DNA of 64,000 nucleotides from Mesorhizobium sp. (GTDB taxonomy: Bacteria; Pseudomonadota; Alphaproteobacteria; Rhizobiales; Rhizobiaceae), in assembly GCA_004020645.1 (NCBI GenBank), contig SAQL01000019.1, positions 75,570-139,569 of the forward strand, in the 5' to 3' direction. A program made the translations under genes and the position numbers. Below are positions 17,041 through 25,728 of this stretch, piece after piece. Position 1 is the stretch's first letter. Each line of letters opens with the position of its first letter. Below the pieces are notes generated by a model. The model saw only the letters and a list, made by a program, of their open reading frames with translations. It did not search any database and was not told where the DNA came from.

Positions 17041-18558
17041 TCAGCCCCGCACGACGAGGCGCTTGATCTTGCCTTTCTTGAAGGCGGCGAGGAAGCGGGC
17101 ATAGTCCTTGAAGACGACGCAACCATTCGACTCCGCGCGGCCGCCGCGCAGCAGATAGGTATGCGCAAGAAAGCCATCGCGGCCATATTTGTTTTTGCCG
17201 TCGATGGGAGTGAGACGCAGCGCCTCGACGCCATGGAAGCGCGATTCGCGCAGCCTCAAATCGTAGGTGTGGGGCGGCGTCGGGCCGCCATTCTTCCGGT
17301 TGGCGTAGCGCGGCTGGTCGACCATCGAGCCCAGTCCCGAATGCGCCTCGAGCCGCGAACCGTCCGGCATGTAGACGGTTTTCGCCGAGATGTCGTAGAC
17401 GGCGACTCCGCTGCCCATGCTGGGTCTGGTGAACAGGTTGCGGAAGGCCCCGCCGCCCGCCGGGCTGTCGGGCTTGGCATAGGCCAACATGTCTGCGGCC
17501 TTCGACCGCTTGGCCGGCATGCCCGGGCTGCCCTGCATGCCCGGGCTGCCTTGCACGCCCTGGCTGCCTTGCATGCTTGGCACGGCCGCGGACGACGAGC
17601 TCCTCGGTGACAACGCTGGCGCTCGGGGCGTATCGACCTGCGGAGCGTCGGCGGTCTGCACCTTGTTGGCTTTGAATGGCTGAGATTGGGCCTTGGCGGC
17701 CTTCGATGCCTGGACCTTGGGCGCTTTGGCCTTGGGTGCGTCGACCTTGGGTGCGTCGACCCCGGGCGCCTCGTCTGACTGATCGATTTCCGCCTGCGGG
17801 CGGAAGGTTGGCAAGGGAACGCTGTCGGTCATTGCGTCCTGCGGCGGCAGCGAGGCCATCTGCACCTCGCCCTCTTGCGGCGCAGCAGGGTCGGCCGTCG
17901 TCACTTGCGGCAGCACATCGATCATCTGTTCCGGCAATGCACTCGCTAGCGCCAATGCCAGACGGGAGGATCGTTCGATTTCCGCAAGCTCGGGCCCGAA
18001 GTGCACGGACGCGGGGCCATGCTGATCGGGCAGGCGCACCGGCTCCGCAAAGCGCTGGCCCGTCGGCAGACTGGCGACCGCAAACGGCTCGGCCCCACCG
18101 GAGGCGCGGGCAAAGGCAGCAGCAATCTTTTGCGGCGATAGCGCCGCTTTCGCCACCACGCTGTCGAAGCGCGATTGCGATGAGATTTCGTCAACAAGCT
18201 GCACAGTATCCGGCCGCGCTAACGGCTTGAGACGCGCTACTTTGCCTTCATGCACGAAACTCGCGGCGGCGCGCGCGCAGCCGGCATCGCATCGGCTGAG
18301 CAGCGACGCCTGGCGCTGCCGGCTCGCCAGTGACGACGGCCACGAATTGGCCCACGAATTGGCCGATGAATAGGCAAGCGTGCGCTGGGGATCGGCGAGC
18401 GCGATGGTGCGCGGCGCGAGCAGGCTTGGCGGAAGACTGTTGGAGGCGGCGGTGAGCGAGGTTCCCATCGAATGGAGACCGGCCACGGTCGCCACCGACC
18501 ACAGAGCGATCGCCACGCCAACAATGGGAATCGCGGCCCAGCGCAGGCCGGGCCTCAT
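17041..18558 (-). CDS. DUF2778 (Tlde1-like) exported protein with long disordered linker
   Basis: 505 residues. The start is set by GGAGT upstream; an earlier ATG at 18615 is possible. An N-terminal membrane anchor (about 5-28) is followed by about 330 low-complexity residues rich in Ala, Pro, Ser and Lys, with short internal repeats (VDAPK/AKAPK; QGSPGM). The last ~145 residues form a DUF2778 domain with LEAHSGLG and the closing SNGCVVF, the His and Cys of an L,D-transpeptidase-like active site. Relatives either modify peptidoglycan or, as Tlde1, act as T6SS toxins. No immunity gene is adjacent, so a cell-wall housekeeping role is more likely. Confidence 0.8.
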   Translation of the reverse strand: MRPGLRWAAIPIVGVAIALWSVATVAGLHSMGTSLTAASNSLPPSLLAPRTIALADPQRTLAYSSANSWANSWPSSLASRQRQASLLSRCDAGCARAAASFVHEGKVARLKPLARPDTVQLVDEISSQSRFDSVVAKAALSPQKIAAAFARASGGAEPFAVASLPTGQRFAEPVRLPDQHGPASVHFGPELAEIERSSRLALALASALPEQMIDVLPQVTTADPAAPQEGEVQMASLPPQDAMTDSVPLPTFRPQAEIDQSDEAPGVDAPKVDAPKAKAPKVQASKAAKAQSQPFKANKVQTADAPQVDTPRAPALSPRSSSSAAVPSMQGSQGVQGSPGMQGSPGMPAKRSKAADMLAYAKPDSPAGGGAFRNLFTRPSMGSGVAVYDISAKTVYMPDGSRLEAHSGLGSMVDQPRYANRKNGGPTPPHTYDLRLRESRFHGVEALRLTPIDGKNKYGRDGFLAHTYLLRGGRAESNGCVVFKDYARFLAAFKKGKIKRLVVRG

Positions 18559-19057
18559 CGAAGTAACTCCAGTATCAGGATTGTCACCCCGGTTTTTCAA
18601 ACGCACAAACACCATACAACCAACCTCAATCGGCCTCGCGGCATGCGGGGCTCGCAGCCGTCACAATCACAGTCGCCTAGTGCCCCCAGCACGCTTCGCG
18701 TCTGTTGCCGATTGATTCAAAAGATGGACAAACTTGGTTAACCAATCCCTCTACCGATCGCCGATTGGGCGAAGGTCGATATCAAAAAAGCTCCCTCCAC
18801 GAGCATGAAAATGGCGGAAATGCCCGCCGTATCAGGCTTTGCTGCCCGTTTTTGCCGGCCGAGTCAAGAAACCGAAAGGATTAGACCTTGCCTGGGCGGG
18901 CGTCAGCTGAAGGCCGTTTCTGGATAAAAAGCGTTCGCATCACCATTGTCGTCTCCGCGCAGGCTGCGCTGCCGACGCCGCCTTGCCAGCGCATGACCCG
19001 AAAATGAACCCCGCGTCCTCCGTCGGAGGCACGGGCCTTTGTCATGCGTGAGCACGC
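18559..19057. other. Intergenic region, no gene recognised
   Basis: About 500 bp between two minus-strand genes. It should hold the promoter of the DUF2778 gene and the terminator of the FAD oxidase gene. The only structure seen is a small hairpin CCTCCG-T-CGGAGG at 19017-19029, just past the FAD oxidase stop. No credible coding signal on either strand. Confidence 0.5.
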
Positions 19058-20497
19058 CTATGCGGCGCGCAGGCTCTCCACCGGCCGCAAGTTCTGGTTC
19101 ATGCGGAACAGGTTCAGCGGGTCGTAACGCTGCTTGATTTCCAGAAGCCGTCGATAGTTGCCGCCATAGGCTGCTTCGACCCGGTCGACCTCGTCCTCGG
19201 CCATGAAGTTCACATAGGCCGTGCCGGCGGCATAGGGCCTGGCCGCCTCGTAAACACCGCGCGCCCAGTCGATGCAGGCGCGGTCCATTTCCGGTTCGCG
19301 CCAGCGGGCGTGAACATTCATGACGAAATGCGCGCTGCGTTGCGGAAACGCCGTTGCATCCGCCGTCACGCGGCCCGCGGCACCGCCGATATGAGCGAAG
19401 AATATCTCGCATTCCGGCCCCGGAAGCCGGGGTATCGCGGCCGTGACGACCTCGATCGCGCTGTCGGAGAGCTCGGTGAAGTCATGGCTCTTCCAATAGT
19501 TGCGGGCGCCGGGCGTCAGCAACGGATCGAATGCCTGTTCCCAGCCGGTGAACGGGTTGGGGCCGACGACATCGGCAATCGGTGTGCCGATGGCGCGAAG
19601 CCTCTGCGTCGCTTTCTCGCCCTCCTGAAGGCCGCCGCAATAGCACATGGCCAGGACCAGCACCTCCTTGCCATGCCATTCGGCCGGCAGGAACGGCAGC
19701 GACGGCGCCTGCCGCATGACCACCCAGCAGGTCAGCTCATTGGGCGCTGCTTCGAGCGCAGCCCGGTATTCCCCCAACACGTTTTCGGCATCGGCGAAGG
19801 GATGGACGACAAGCCCCGACAGCACCTGCGGACCGACTTGGTGGAGCCGGAACTCGAAAGCCGTTACGACGCCGAAATTGCCGCCGCCACCGCACAGCGC
19901 CCAGAACAGGTCCGGATTTTCGGTCTGGCTGGCGCGCAGCAGCTTGCCGTCGGCGGTAACCACATCGGCGCAGAGAAGATTGTCGATGGTCAGGCCGAAT
20001 TTCCGCGTGATCCAGCCGAAGCCGCCGCCCAGCGTCAGGCCCGAAATGCCGGTGGTCGAGTTGATGCCGATCGGCACCGCCAATCCGAAGGCCTGTGTTT
20101 CCGCGTCGACATCGGCGAGCGTCGCGCCAGGTTCCACCCATGCCCGCCGCGTCGCCGGATCAACCCGCACCGATCTCATCGGCGACAGATCGATCATCAG
20201 GCCGCCATCGCAGACAGCGCTGCCGGCGATGTTGTGGCCACCGCCGCGAACCGCGACGAGCAGCCTGTTTTCCCTGGCAAAATTGACGGCGGCGATAACG
20301 TCGGCGGCGCCGGCGCAGCGCACGATCAGCCCGGGCCGCCGGTCGATCATGGCATTCCAGATGCTGCGCGCGTCGTCATAAGCGGCGTCGCCCTCCCTCA
20401 GCACAGTGCCGCGCAATTGTGCCGAAAGCGCGTCCAGGGCCGCGGCATCGACCGTCGTCTTGCCGCGATCAAGCGTGATGAGGCTCATGCTATCCAT
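19058..20497 (-). CDS. FAD-linked oxidase, berberine-bridge-enzyme type
   Basis: 479 residues with GGAGGAAA before the ATG. The FAD domain (about 50-220) has VRGGGHNIAGSAVCDGG, whose His and Cys occupy the positions used for covalent FAD attachment in this family, and TGISGLTLGGGFGWITRKFG. The C-terminal BBE motif is YGGNYRRLLEIKQRYDPLN. Bacterial relatives oxidise sugars, oligosaccharides or secondary metabolites with O2. No signal peptide is evident. The gene is isolated, so the substrate is unknown. Confidence 0.88.
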   Translation of the reverse strand: MDSMSLITLDRGKTTVDAAALDALSAQLRGTVLREGDAAYDDARSIWNAMIDRRPGLIVRCAGAADVIAAVNFARENRLLVAVRGGGHNIAGSAVCDGGLMIDLSPMRSVRVDPATRRAWVEPGATLADVDAETQAFGLAVPIGINSTTGISGLTLGGGFGWITRKFGLTIDNLLCADVVTADGKLLRASQTENPDLFWALCGGGGNFGVVTAFEFRLHQVGPQVLSGLVVHPFADAENVLGEYRAALEAAPNELTCWVVMRQAPSLPFLPAEWHGKEVLVLAMCYCGGLQEGEKATQRLRAIGTPIADVVGPNPFTGWEQAFDPLLTPGARNYWKSHDFTELSDSAIEVVTAAIPRLPGPECEIFFAHIGGAAGRVTADATAFPQRSAHFVMNVHARWREPEMDRACIDWARGVYEAARPYAAGTAYVNFMAEDEVDRVEAAYGGNYRRLLEIKQRYDPLNLFRMNQNLRPVESLRAA

Positions 20498-20785
20498 GGC
20501 TTTCCTCCCGATTGTTTTTGAGCCGTTTTTCCCTCCACCCGTTTCGAAGTGTGCCCTTATGTTAGAAGCCGTGCAAGTTCCCGGGTCGCTTGCTGAGCGG
20601 TATCGCGCAACCCGCCTACTGGTTGGCTCTCACTGAGACTAGGGCCCGGGTAAAAGCCCCGCCGGTTGGCCAAGCCGAGATGGGTGCTGGATGGCCATAA
20701 GGCGGTCTGGGCCGGTTCGATCGAGGAACTACGCAGCGGTCCCCGGAGTTAAACGTGTGAGCAACCAATGCAGAGGAGAGCTCTG

Positions 20786-21049
20786 ATGGCACCGCGCAGA
20801 AAACCCGACGTTTCGCCCGAAGGCCCGACTATCGAACAGCAGGATTGGGACGCGATCAAAGGCAGTAAAATTCTACCAGACAGCGTGCCGGGAAACGGCG
20901 ACATCCGCTACGACGTCGAGAAGGAGGGTGAACTGCCCGAGGAAGATGACGACAATCCGTACCAGGAAAGCGACGAGGCGCTGCCCGACGACGAGGAGGA
21001 ACGCGCCCTCTCGCGCAACCCCTCGAAGCAAGATATCGACGAGCCGTGA
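20786..21049 (+). CDS. Small acidic hypothetical protein
   Basis: 87 residues beginning MAPRRKPDVSPEG. The start is set by AGGAGAG 8 bp upstream; an ATG six codons earlier overlaps that site and is rejected. The protein is hydrophilic and strongly acidic (runs such as PEEDDDN and DDEEE) and has no hydrophobic segment, so it is cytoplasmic and probably disordered. Function unknown. Upstream, GGAAC-N18-GTT at 20725-20750 is one base longer than the EcfG consensus, and a terminator-like hairpin follows at 21127. Confidence 0.6.
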   Translation: MAPRRKPDVSPEGPTIEQQDWDAIKGSKILPDSVPGNGDIRYDVEKEGELPEEDDDNPYQESDEALPDDEEERALSRNPSKQDIDEP

Positions 21050-21126
21050 ACAGCGGCATTCAACAGCGCCTATCCGGCCCGTTTCGGGTGCGCTCCAAAT
21101 TCCGTAAAAGTTCCTGCAGCGACAGA

Positions 21127-21159
21127 AAAGACCCCGCGGGGAGGAAGCGCGGGGTCTTT
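21127..21159 (+). terminator. Rho-independent-type terminator hairpin
   Basis: AAAGACCCCGC (21127-21137) pairs perfectly with GCGGGGTCTTT (21149-21159) around an 11-nt loop. The 3' arm ends in TCTTT, giving a weak U-tract. It lies 78 bp after the acidic hypothetical gene. Confidence 0.7.
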
Positions 21160-21354
21160 GTCCCGAACGCCGTGCGAACGGCTTTCATAGTCGCTGGCGT
21201 AGAACGACTGCGCTTCCAACCATGGCCGGCGGATCTTGTTCCATCGAAACCGAAAAAAGACGGCGCCCGTGTGCCGTTTCGCCAGCATTGCTGCCCAGCA
21301 TTGCTACTTGAATTGCCATAGGGCTCAACCCTTCGATCACGATTTCTGTCTGGC

Positions 21355-21379
21355 GGAACAACTCCAAAAAACGCTCGTT
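21355..21379 (+). promoter_or_regulatory. EcfG-type (general stress) promoter candidate
   Basis: GGAAC (21355-21359), 17 bases, then GTT (21377-21379), preceded by C and followed by G. This matches the alphaproteobacterial EcfG consensus GGAAC-N16/17-GTT. It lies 45 bp before the start of a small exported protein. Confidence 0.6.
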
Positions 21380-21423
21380 GGATATTTACCGCAACCAGCG
21401 ATGCAACTCTAATGGAGACCGCC

Positions 21424-21735
21424 ATGATGAAGAAAATTCTTTCGGCAACCGCACTCAGCATCGCCCTTGCCACTTCGGCGATGGCGCAATCAGATGGTAC
21501 CGGTTCCGGCACCAGCGATCCGGGAGCGGCCACCGGGACAGGCACTGGGACAAGCACTGGCACCATGGCTCCCGGCACCGATAATGCAACTCCTGCCGAT
21601 CCAAACGTAACCGGTTCAACAACGACAGACGCCGACGGTATGGGCGACCGGTGTAAGGAAACGGCAGGGGTCGACGCGGATGCAAACGCCGCCAGTGGCA
21701 CTGCAACGTCGGACATGGAGAATTGCCCCAAGTGA
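21424..21735 (+). CDS. Small exported Gly/Thr/Ser-rich hypothetical protein
   Basis: 103 residues starting MMKKILSATALSIALATSAMAQ, a clear Sec signal peptide with cleavage after AMA. The mature part is low-complexity (GTGTGTSTGT) and ends with two cysteines in a D/A-rich tail, one in GDRCKE and one in MENCPK, which could form a disulphide in the periplasm. GGAGA precedes the ATG. Function unknown; the EcfG-like promoter upstream suggests stress induction. Confidence 0.72.
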   Translation: MMKKILSATALSIALATSAMAQSDGTGSGTSDPGAATGTGTGTSTGTMAPGTDNATPADPNVTGSTTTDADGMGDRCKETAGVDADANAASGTATSDMENCPK

Positions 21736-21797
21736 CGGAGCTAGCTTGTTGAAGACGCTGTGGAACTCGGTTTGCGCATGAATGGCCGCGCCACTTC

Positions 21798-23015
21798 TCA
21801 GACAAAGCCGGGAACCGGCTTTGTCTTGCCACTTAGTTGCGCGCCCAATGTCAGAGCCTGCGGGAAATTCCGGACAATTGCCGCCATCAAGCTGGCGCTA
21901 CCGGGACGAAGAGCAATGCCGGCAATCGCTGCAGCGGCGTGGACCCGCGTCGAAAACAGTGCTTTCCAGGCCGCCTCATAGCGTCTGCCGGCAGCCTGCA
22001 GCCCTGCGCTGCCGCTTGGCGCGGATGCGAGTTCCGAAGCCAGCAGCCAGCCGGACTGAAGCGCCATCGAGATGCCCTCGGCGATGATAGGATGAGACTC
22101 TCCGGCTGCATTGCCGACGCGGAAGATATCCCGTTCGTAGCAGGAGCGAATTCCCGGCCGGATCGGACCTGCGGCAAGCCACGGACCGTCGGCGTGAGCT
22201 GACTCCAGGGCATCCCTGACACCCCGGCACGATTCCATCAGATGACGGGAGACCGCATCGGCAGCCGACAAATGGCTCTGGTGGTTGGGTTGTTTGCGCA
22301 ACCGTGCGAGCATATCGCGCCGAATGCAGCACGAGATAGACAGCCGGCCATGATCCGCCAAGACCATGCCGCCATAACCGCCGGGAAACACCAGCAGGGG
22401 CATCAAATCAGGCGCCAGGGACGATCCGGTGAAATGCGCCTTGAAGCCGAGCAGGTCCGAAGGGCGGTTGGTCTTCCCGATCTGGCTGGGCAGCGGTCCT
22501 GGTTCCCAGGAGCCGTGTGCGGCGACAATCACCGGCGCACGCAGCATCGTCGTTTCGTTTCCGGCTTGAATTCGCACCATTTGCATATCGCCATCCCGAT
22601 CGATGGCGACGGCTCGACAAGGCTGAAAGATTTCGACGCCCGCCGATCGCGCCGCCTGCAAAAGCAGACAGTCGAGAATGTCCCGGCCAAGCGCCCGGCC
22701 GAAACCATCTTTTTTCTCGCAGGGCCCGTCTTTTGTTGGAGGCATTGGCGCCTCGGCGCAGGTCTCGCCGGAAAAGAAGCCGACACGGCGGATTTCGGGG
22801 CCGGCGTTGGCACGCCATGCTTCGCCGATCTCCAGCTGCTCCAGAAGCGCAAGATTGCTTGCCGATATGTACTCGCCGCAGACCTTGCGGCGCGGGAACA
22901 CGCTCTTTTCCACAATAGCCACCGCCCATCCGCGCCGGGCCAGCGTCAGCGCGACGGATGTGCCCGCCGGGCCGGCGCCTGTGATGATCGCGTCATGGGT
23001 CGACAATCGCGTCAT
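21798..23015 (-). CDS. FAD-dependent oxidoreductase (geranylgeranyl reductase/hydroxylase-like)
   Basis: 405 residues. AIITGAGPAGTSVALTLARR is the FAD-binding beta-alpha-beta motif, and FPRRKVCGEYIS is typical of the geranylgeranyl reductase/PHBH superfamily. The later flavin motif reads RVGNAAGESHPIIAEGI, with Asn where GD is usual. It is the last gene of a three-gene operon, overlapping the methyltransferase by 4 bp. By analogy with srsC of Streptomyces it probably hydroxylates or oxidises a type III PKS-derived alkylresorcinol or pyrone. Confidence 0.85.
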   Translation of the reverse strand: MTRLSTHDAIITGAGPAGTSVALTLARRGWAVAIVEKSVFPRRKVCGEYISASNLALLEQLEIGEAWRANAGPEIRRVGFFSGETCAEAPMPPTKDGPCEKKDGFGRALGRDILDCLLLQAARSAGVEIFQPCRAVAIDRDGDMQMVRIQAGNETTMLRAPVIVAAHGSWEPGPLPSQIGKTNRPSDLLGFKAHFTGSSLAPDLMPLLVFPGGYGGMVLADHGRLSISCCIRRDMLARLRKQPNHQSHLSAADAVSRHLMESCRGVRDALESAHADGPWLAAGPIRPGIRSCYERDIFRVGNAAGESHPIIAEGISMALQSGWLLASELASAPSGSAGLQAAGRRYEAAWKALFSTRVHAAAAIAGIALRPGSASLMAAIVRNFPQALTLGAQLSGKTKPVPGFV

Positions 23016-23725
23016 AGGTCATGACCGCTGCTGGCGCCGACGAAAATGTGGGAAAAAAGGCCGGCGCGCCGTTCCTCGACCGGTTTGCCGTTTGCTGCGA
23101 GCCAAAGACCGGAAAGCTCGTTGCCGCGAAAGCCGGCACGCACGCTTTGAGCCGCGTCGTTTCGTGTGACGTCATTGGCGCCGATTGCCGGCAGAAGGCG
23201 GGTCGCGGTCAATGCCAGTTTGGTCCGCAACGGCTCTGTCGCCAACAGCAGCGGGGCCTTCGGCGCCATCAGCGAAAACAGGCGCACGAGCTCGGTATCG
23301 TCGAAATGATGCAGAAACAGATTGACGGTGATCGCGTCGAACCGCGTGCCCTCATTCTTTCTTGCCCAGTCGAAGACATCGGCGGTGACGCCTTCGACCG
23401 TCCATCCCAGCCTGTCGAAATCACCACGCAATTGCGTGGTGATGAGGCCGATGCGGTCGAGCATTACCAGTTCGACCCCAGGCCAACTGCCGGCTATGCG
23501 CCGCGCTACCGCCAGCATGAAGGAGCCATCGCCGGCGCCGATCTCCAGAATCCGGCGTGGCGGCCTTGGCACAAAATTCCTGAGCAGCGACGCCATGATC
23601 TTCGCCTGAAACATCAGCGCGTTGATCCGACGGAGGTCGCGGCGCGCGGCAAGCGCTCGCGGATCGTCGCCCGCAAGCCCGTCGAGGATTTCCGGCTCAA
23701 GGTGGCGGTGCTCAAGGCCGCTCAT
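23012..23725 (-). CDS. Class I SAM-dependent methyltransferase
   Basis: 237 residues. Motif I is ILEIGAGDGSFMLAVARR, followed by VELVMLDRIGLIT (motif II) and FDAITVNLFLHHFDD (post-motif acidic/aromatic segment). It is coupled to both neighbours by 4-bp overlaps, between the type III PKS and the flavoprotein. By analogy with srsB, the likely substrate is the phenolic or pyrone product of the PKS. Confidence 0.87.
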   Translation of the reverse strand: MSGLEHRHLEPEILDGLAGDDPRALAARRDLRRINALMFQAKIMASLLRNFVPRPPRRILEIGAGDGSFMLAVARRIAGSWPGVELVMLDRIGLITTQLRGDFDRLGWTVEGVTADVFDWARKNEGTRFDAITVNLFLHHFDDTELVRLFSLMAPKAPLLLATEPLRTKLALTATRLLPAIGANDVTRNDAAQSVRAGFRGNELSGLWLAANGKPVEERRAGLFSHIFVGASSGHDL

Positions 23726-24789
23726 GACACCGTTCGGAATAGCATGGTTTCGGCCGTCAGCCCGGGTCCGAACGACATGCCGCAGCCGAGCAGGCCTGGT
23801 GGCGCCTTCAACATCTCTCTCATCACGAACATGACGGTCGCGGACGACATGTTTCCATAACGGCGCAACACCTCGCGCGATGGCTCCAGCGCGGCGGGCG
23901 CGAGTTTCAGGGCCCGTTCGACGGCGTCGAGGACCGAACGTCCACCCGGGTGCACGGCCCAGAGGTCGATCGCCTCGGTCGGCCGGTCGCCGAGGATGGC
24001 GTCGTGGTTGCTCCGCAACGCTTCATGGATCGCTGCCGGGACCTGGCCGGAAAGAACCATTTCGAAACCGTGGTCGCGAATGCTCCAGCTCATCAGGTCC
24101 CGCCGCTCGTCCGCCGCGATACAGTAAAAGCTTTCGAGCTCGATGCCGTGCGGCTCGGCGGTGACGAGCGCAGCCGCACAGCCGTCGCCCCACAGGCAGA
24201 ACGACAGCAGCTTTTCCAGCTCGCTGGTTTCGCGCAGATGCATCGTGCAGAGTTCGACATTGACCAGGAGGATCCTGGCGTGCGGGTCCGAGCGGACGAT
24301 ATGGCGGGCAAGCTTGAGGCCGTTGATCGCCGCATAGCAGCCCATGAAACCAATCATCGTGCGTTCGACCCTTTCCGGCAGGCCGCATCGGGCAACCAGC
24401 TCCAGGTCGATGCCCGGCGCTGTAAAACCGGTGCAGGTGGTGACGATGAGGTGGGTGATGCGGGAAGCGCCGCCACCAAGCTCCAATCCGTCGACGCCTT
24501 TTTGCGCCAGAACAGGTGCGGCATGACAGAACATTGCCATTCTCTCGGCCGTTCCAGGAAAGGCGCCCCGGATGAACCTCCCGGCCAGGTCTGCCGAGGG
24601 TCCTTCGGGGTCGCCGGCAGGTGCAAAGCAGGAATAGCGGTGCTCGATGCCGGCAAGGTCAGCCATGCGTTTGAAAATTCTTCGGCGATCGGCCGCAAGC
24701 ATGGAGGCCGCGAAACGCAGATAGAATTGATGAACCTCGTGCTCCGGCACCGCTGTCGCGATCCCGTTGATATACGCTTTGGCCGGCAT
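23722..24789 (-). CDS. Type III polyketide synthase (chalcone/stilbene synthase family)
   Basis: 355 residues. The Cys-His-Asn triad is intact: C119 in VTTCTGFTAPGID, H280 in WAVHPGGRSVLD and N313 in YGNMSSATVMFVM. GCGMSFGPGLTAE is the C-terminal family signature. Such homodimeric enzymes extend an acyl-CoA with malonyl-CoA and cyclise it to pyrones, resorcinols or phloroglucinols. First gene of a tightly overlapping operon with a methyltransferase and a flavoprotein; bacterial operons of this make-up (srsABC) produce methylated, oxidised alkylresorcinols (phenolic lipids). Confidence 0.93.
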   Translation of the reverse strand: MPAKAYINGIATAVPEHEVHQFYLRFAASMLAADRRRIFKRMADLAGIEHRYSCFAPAGDPEGPSADLAGRFIRGAFPGTAERMAMFCHAAPVLAQKGVDGLELGGGASRITHLIVTTCTGFTAPGIDLELVARCGLPERVERTMIGFMGCYAAINGLKLARHIVRSDPHARILLVNVELCTMHLRETSELEKLLSFCLWGDGCAAALVTAEPHGIELESFYCIAADERRDLMSWSIRDHGFEMVLSGQVPAAIHEALRSNHDAILGDRPTEAIDLWAVHPGGRSVLDAVERALKLAPAALEPSREVLRRYGNMSSATVMFVMREMLKAPPGLLGCGMSFGPGLTAETMLFRTVS

Positions 24790-25076
24790 CTTCTGTCTCC
24801 TCGGCGTTGTGCACGGTATACTTTGGGGCCACCGCCGGAGGTTGTTTGGTCATCAGCACCAGATGTGGACATCGGGTTTTGAGTGTTGTTCGATGAACGT
24901 TTCAGAGAACTGATTTCATCCCAAGGTTCAGCATGGTGCTGTTTGCCAGGCTATGCTTCGGTTCGCCGGCAGGAACATAGGCTCCATCACCGAGGCGTCC
25001 ACCGAAGAGTCCGCGCTTTAGGCCGAGACGCCATTGCGTCCGGCCCTCACTGGGCGCGGTCTTTTTGCTGATCGAT

Positions 25077-25101
25077 GGAACATTAGCGAATACTAATAGT
25101 T
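25077..25101 (+). promoter_or_regulatory. EcfG-type (general stress) promoter candidate
   Basis: GGAAC (25077-25081), 17 bases, GTT (25099-25101). It points toward the 24-codon membrane-peptide gene, 197 bp downstream. A hairpin lies between them, so a leader RNA is possible. Confidence 0.5.
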
Positions 25102-25163
25102 GTAAGATGACAGCGAGTATCTCCCGGATATTCGCTGCTGGATCGGGGGCCGTATCCCCGTCG

Positions 25164-25189
25164 GCCCGCGCTCCTCCAGAGGCGCGGGC
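25164..25189 (+). terminator. GC-rich hairpin, possible terminator or leader structure
   Basis: GCCCGCGC (25164-25171) pairs with GCGCGGGC (25182-25189) around a 10-nt loop and is followed by TTCCCC. The lack of a strong T-run makes function uncertain. It sits between the EcfG-like site and the small membrane-peptide gene. Confidence 0.35.
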
Positions 25190-25297
25190 TTCCCCGATCC
25201 TAAGAACAATTTCCGGCTTGAAGCCTACAAGAACGCCGTTCGCCACAAATTATGGCCCGCTGCCATAAGGCTCGCGGGAAAGACAAGGAGAGCTGTC

Positions 25298-25372
25298 ATG
25301 AACAATATCATCTGGCTGGTCGGGGCCGTCGTTATCGTAATAGCGATACTCAGCTTCCTTGGTCTTCGTTAA
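25298..25372 (+). CDS. 24-residue single-pass membrane peptide
   Basis: A 24-codon frame starting MNNIIWLVGAVV and ending SFLGLR. It is almost wholly a hydrophobic helix with a C-terminal arginine, so it should be an inner-membrane miniprotein. The ribosome binding site AAGGAG (25285-25290) is excellent with 7-bp spacing, which is the main reason to call it. Many Rhizobiales genomes appear to carry similar very short peptides (from memory, not searched). Function unknown; an EcfG-like promoter lies upstream. Confidence 0.62.
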   Translation: MNNIIWLVGAVVIVIAILSFLGLR

Positions 25373-25675
25373 TAGTCGCCTTTAGCGAAAATCCAACGCC
25401 CGAGCAGGCAGTTACTTGGGTCGACTCTGGACCCACATGGGGTCTGCAGGCGCAGCAGCTATCCGCGCTAACGACCCGCCCCTTCACGGGCGAAGTTCCC
25501 TTCCCGATCCATACCCTCCAAGACCCAGCGCTCTCATCTGACGCTGCATCTCCTGCCTTGAGCGGGTGACGCGCCCGCATCCGCTCGACTTTGCGTCGTT
25601 CCGCATGGTCCCAATTTACCGCCCGAGCCCTTTCCAGGCTGCGAGGGCTGTGGCGCGTGAAAATCACCACGGCGA

Positions 25676-25706
25676 TTGACCTTCCAGCAGATGGAAGGTC
25701 TATTTT
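25676..25706 (+). promoter_or_regulatory. CueR/MerR-type promoter with 19-bp spacer and operator
   Basis: The -35 element TTGACC (25676-25681) and the -10 element TATTTT (25701-25706) are 19 bp apart, the over-long spacing typical of MerR-family promoters. Between and over them is a perfect dyad GACCTTCC-N7-GGAAGGTC (25678-25700), nearly identical to the copper-responsive CueR box (ACCTTCC-N7-GGAAGGT). It fires toward the regulator gene itself, 23 bp downstream, so the regulator is autoregulated together with the cytochrome gene. Confidence 0.85.
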
Positions 25707-25728
25707 CCATGCAACGGAGATTTTCATC

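Larger units (their letters stand above)
24790..25297. other. Intergenic region between the PKS operon and the small membrane peptide
   Basis: About 500 bp. It should contain the PKS operon promoter (near 24800-24900, minus strand), an EcfG-like promoter at 25077 and a GC-rich hairpin at 25164. A 114-codon minus-strand frame (24902-25246) has no ribosome binding site or recognisable domain and is not called. Confidence 0.5.

Noticed and set aside
19017..19029. Hairpin after the FAD oxidase as a terminator
   Set aside because: Stem is only 6 bp with a one-base loop and no T-run; noted in the intergenic entry only.
20725..20750. GGAAC-N18-GTT as an EcfG promoter for the acidic protein
   Set aside because: Spacer is one base too long for the consensus, so it was not called as a feature though it is mentioned with the set.
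24902..25246. 114-codon minus-strand frame upstream of the PKS operon
   Set aside because: No ribosome binding site and no recognisable family; its upstream part crosses the EcfG-like site and hairpin.
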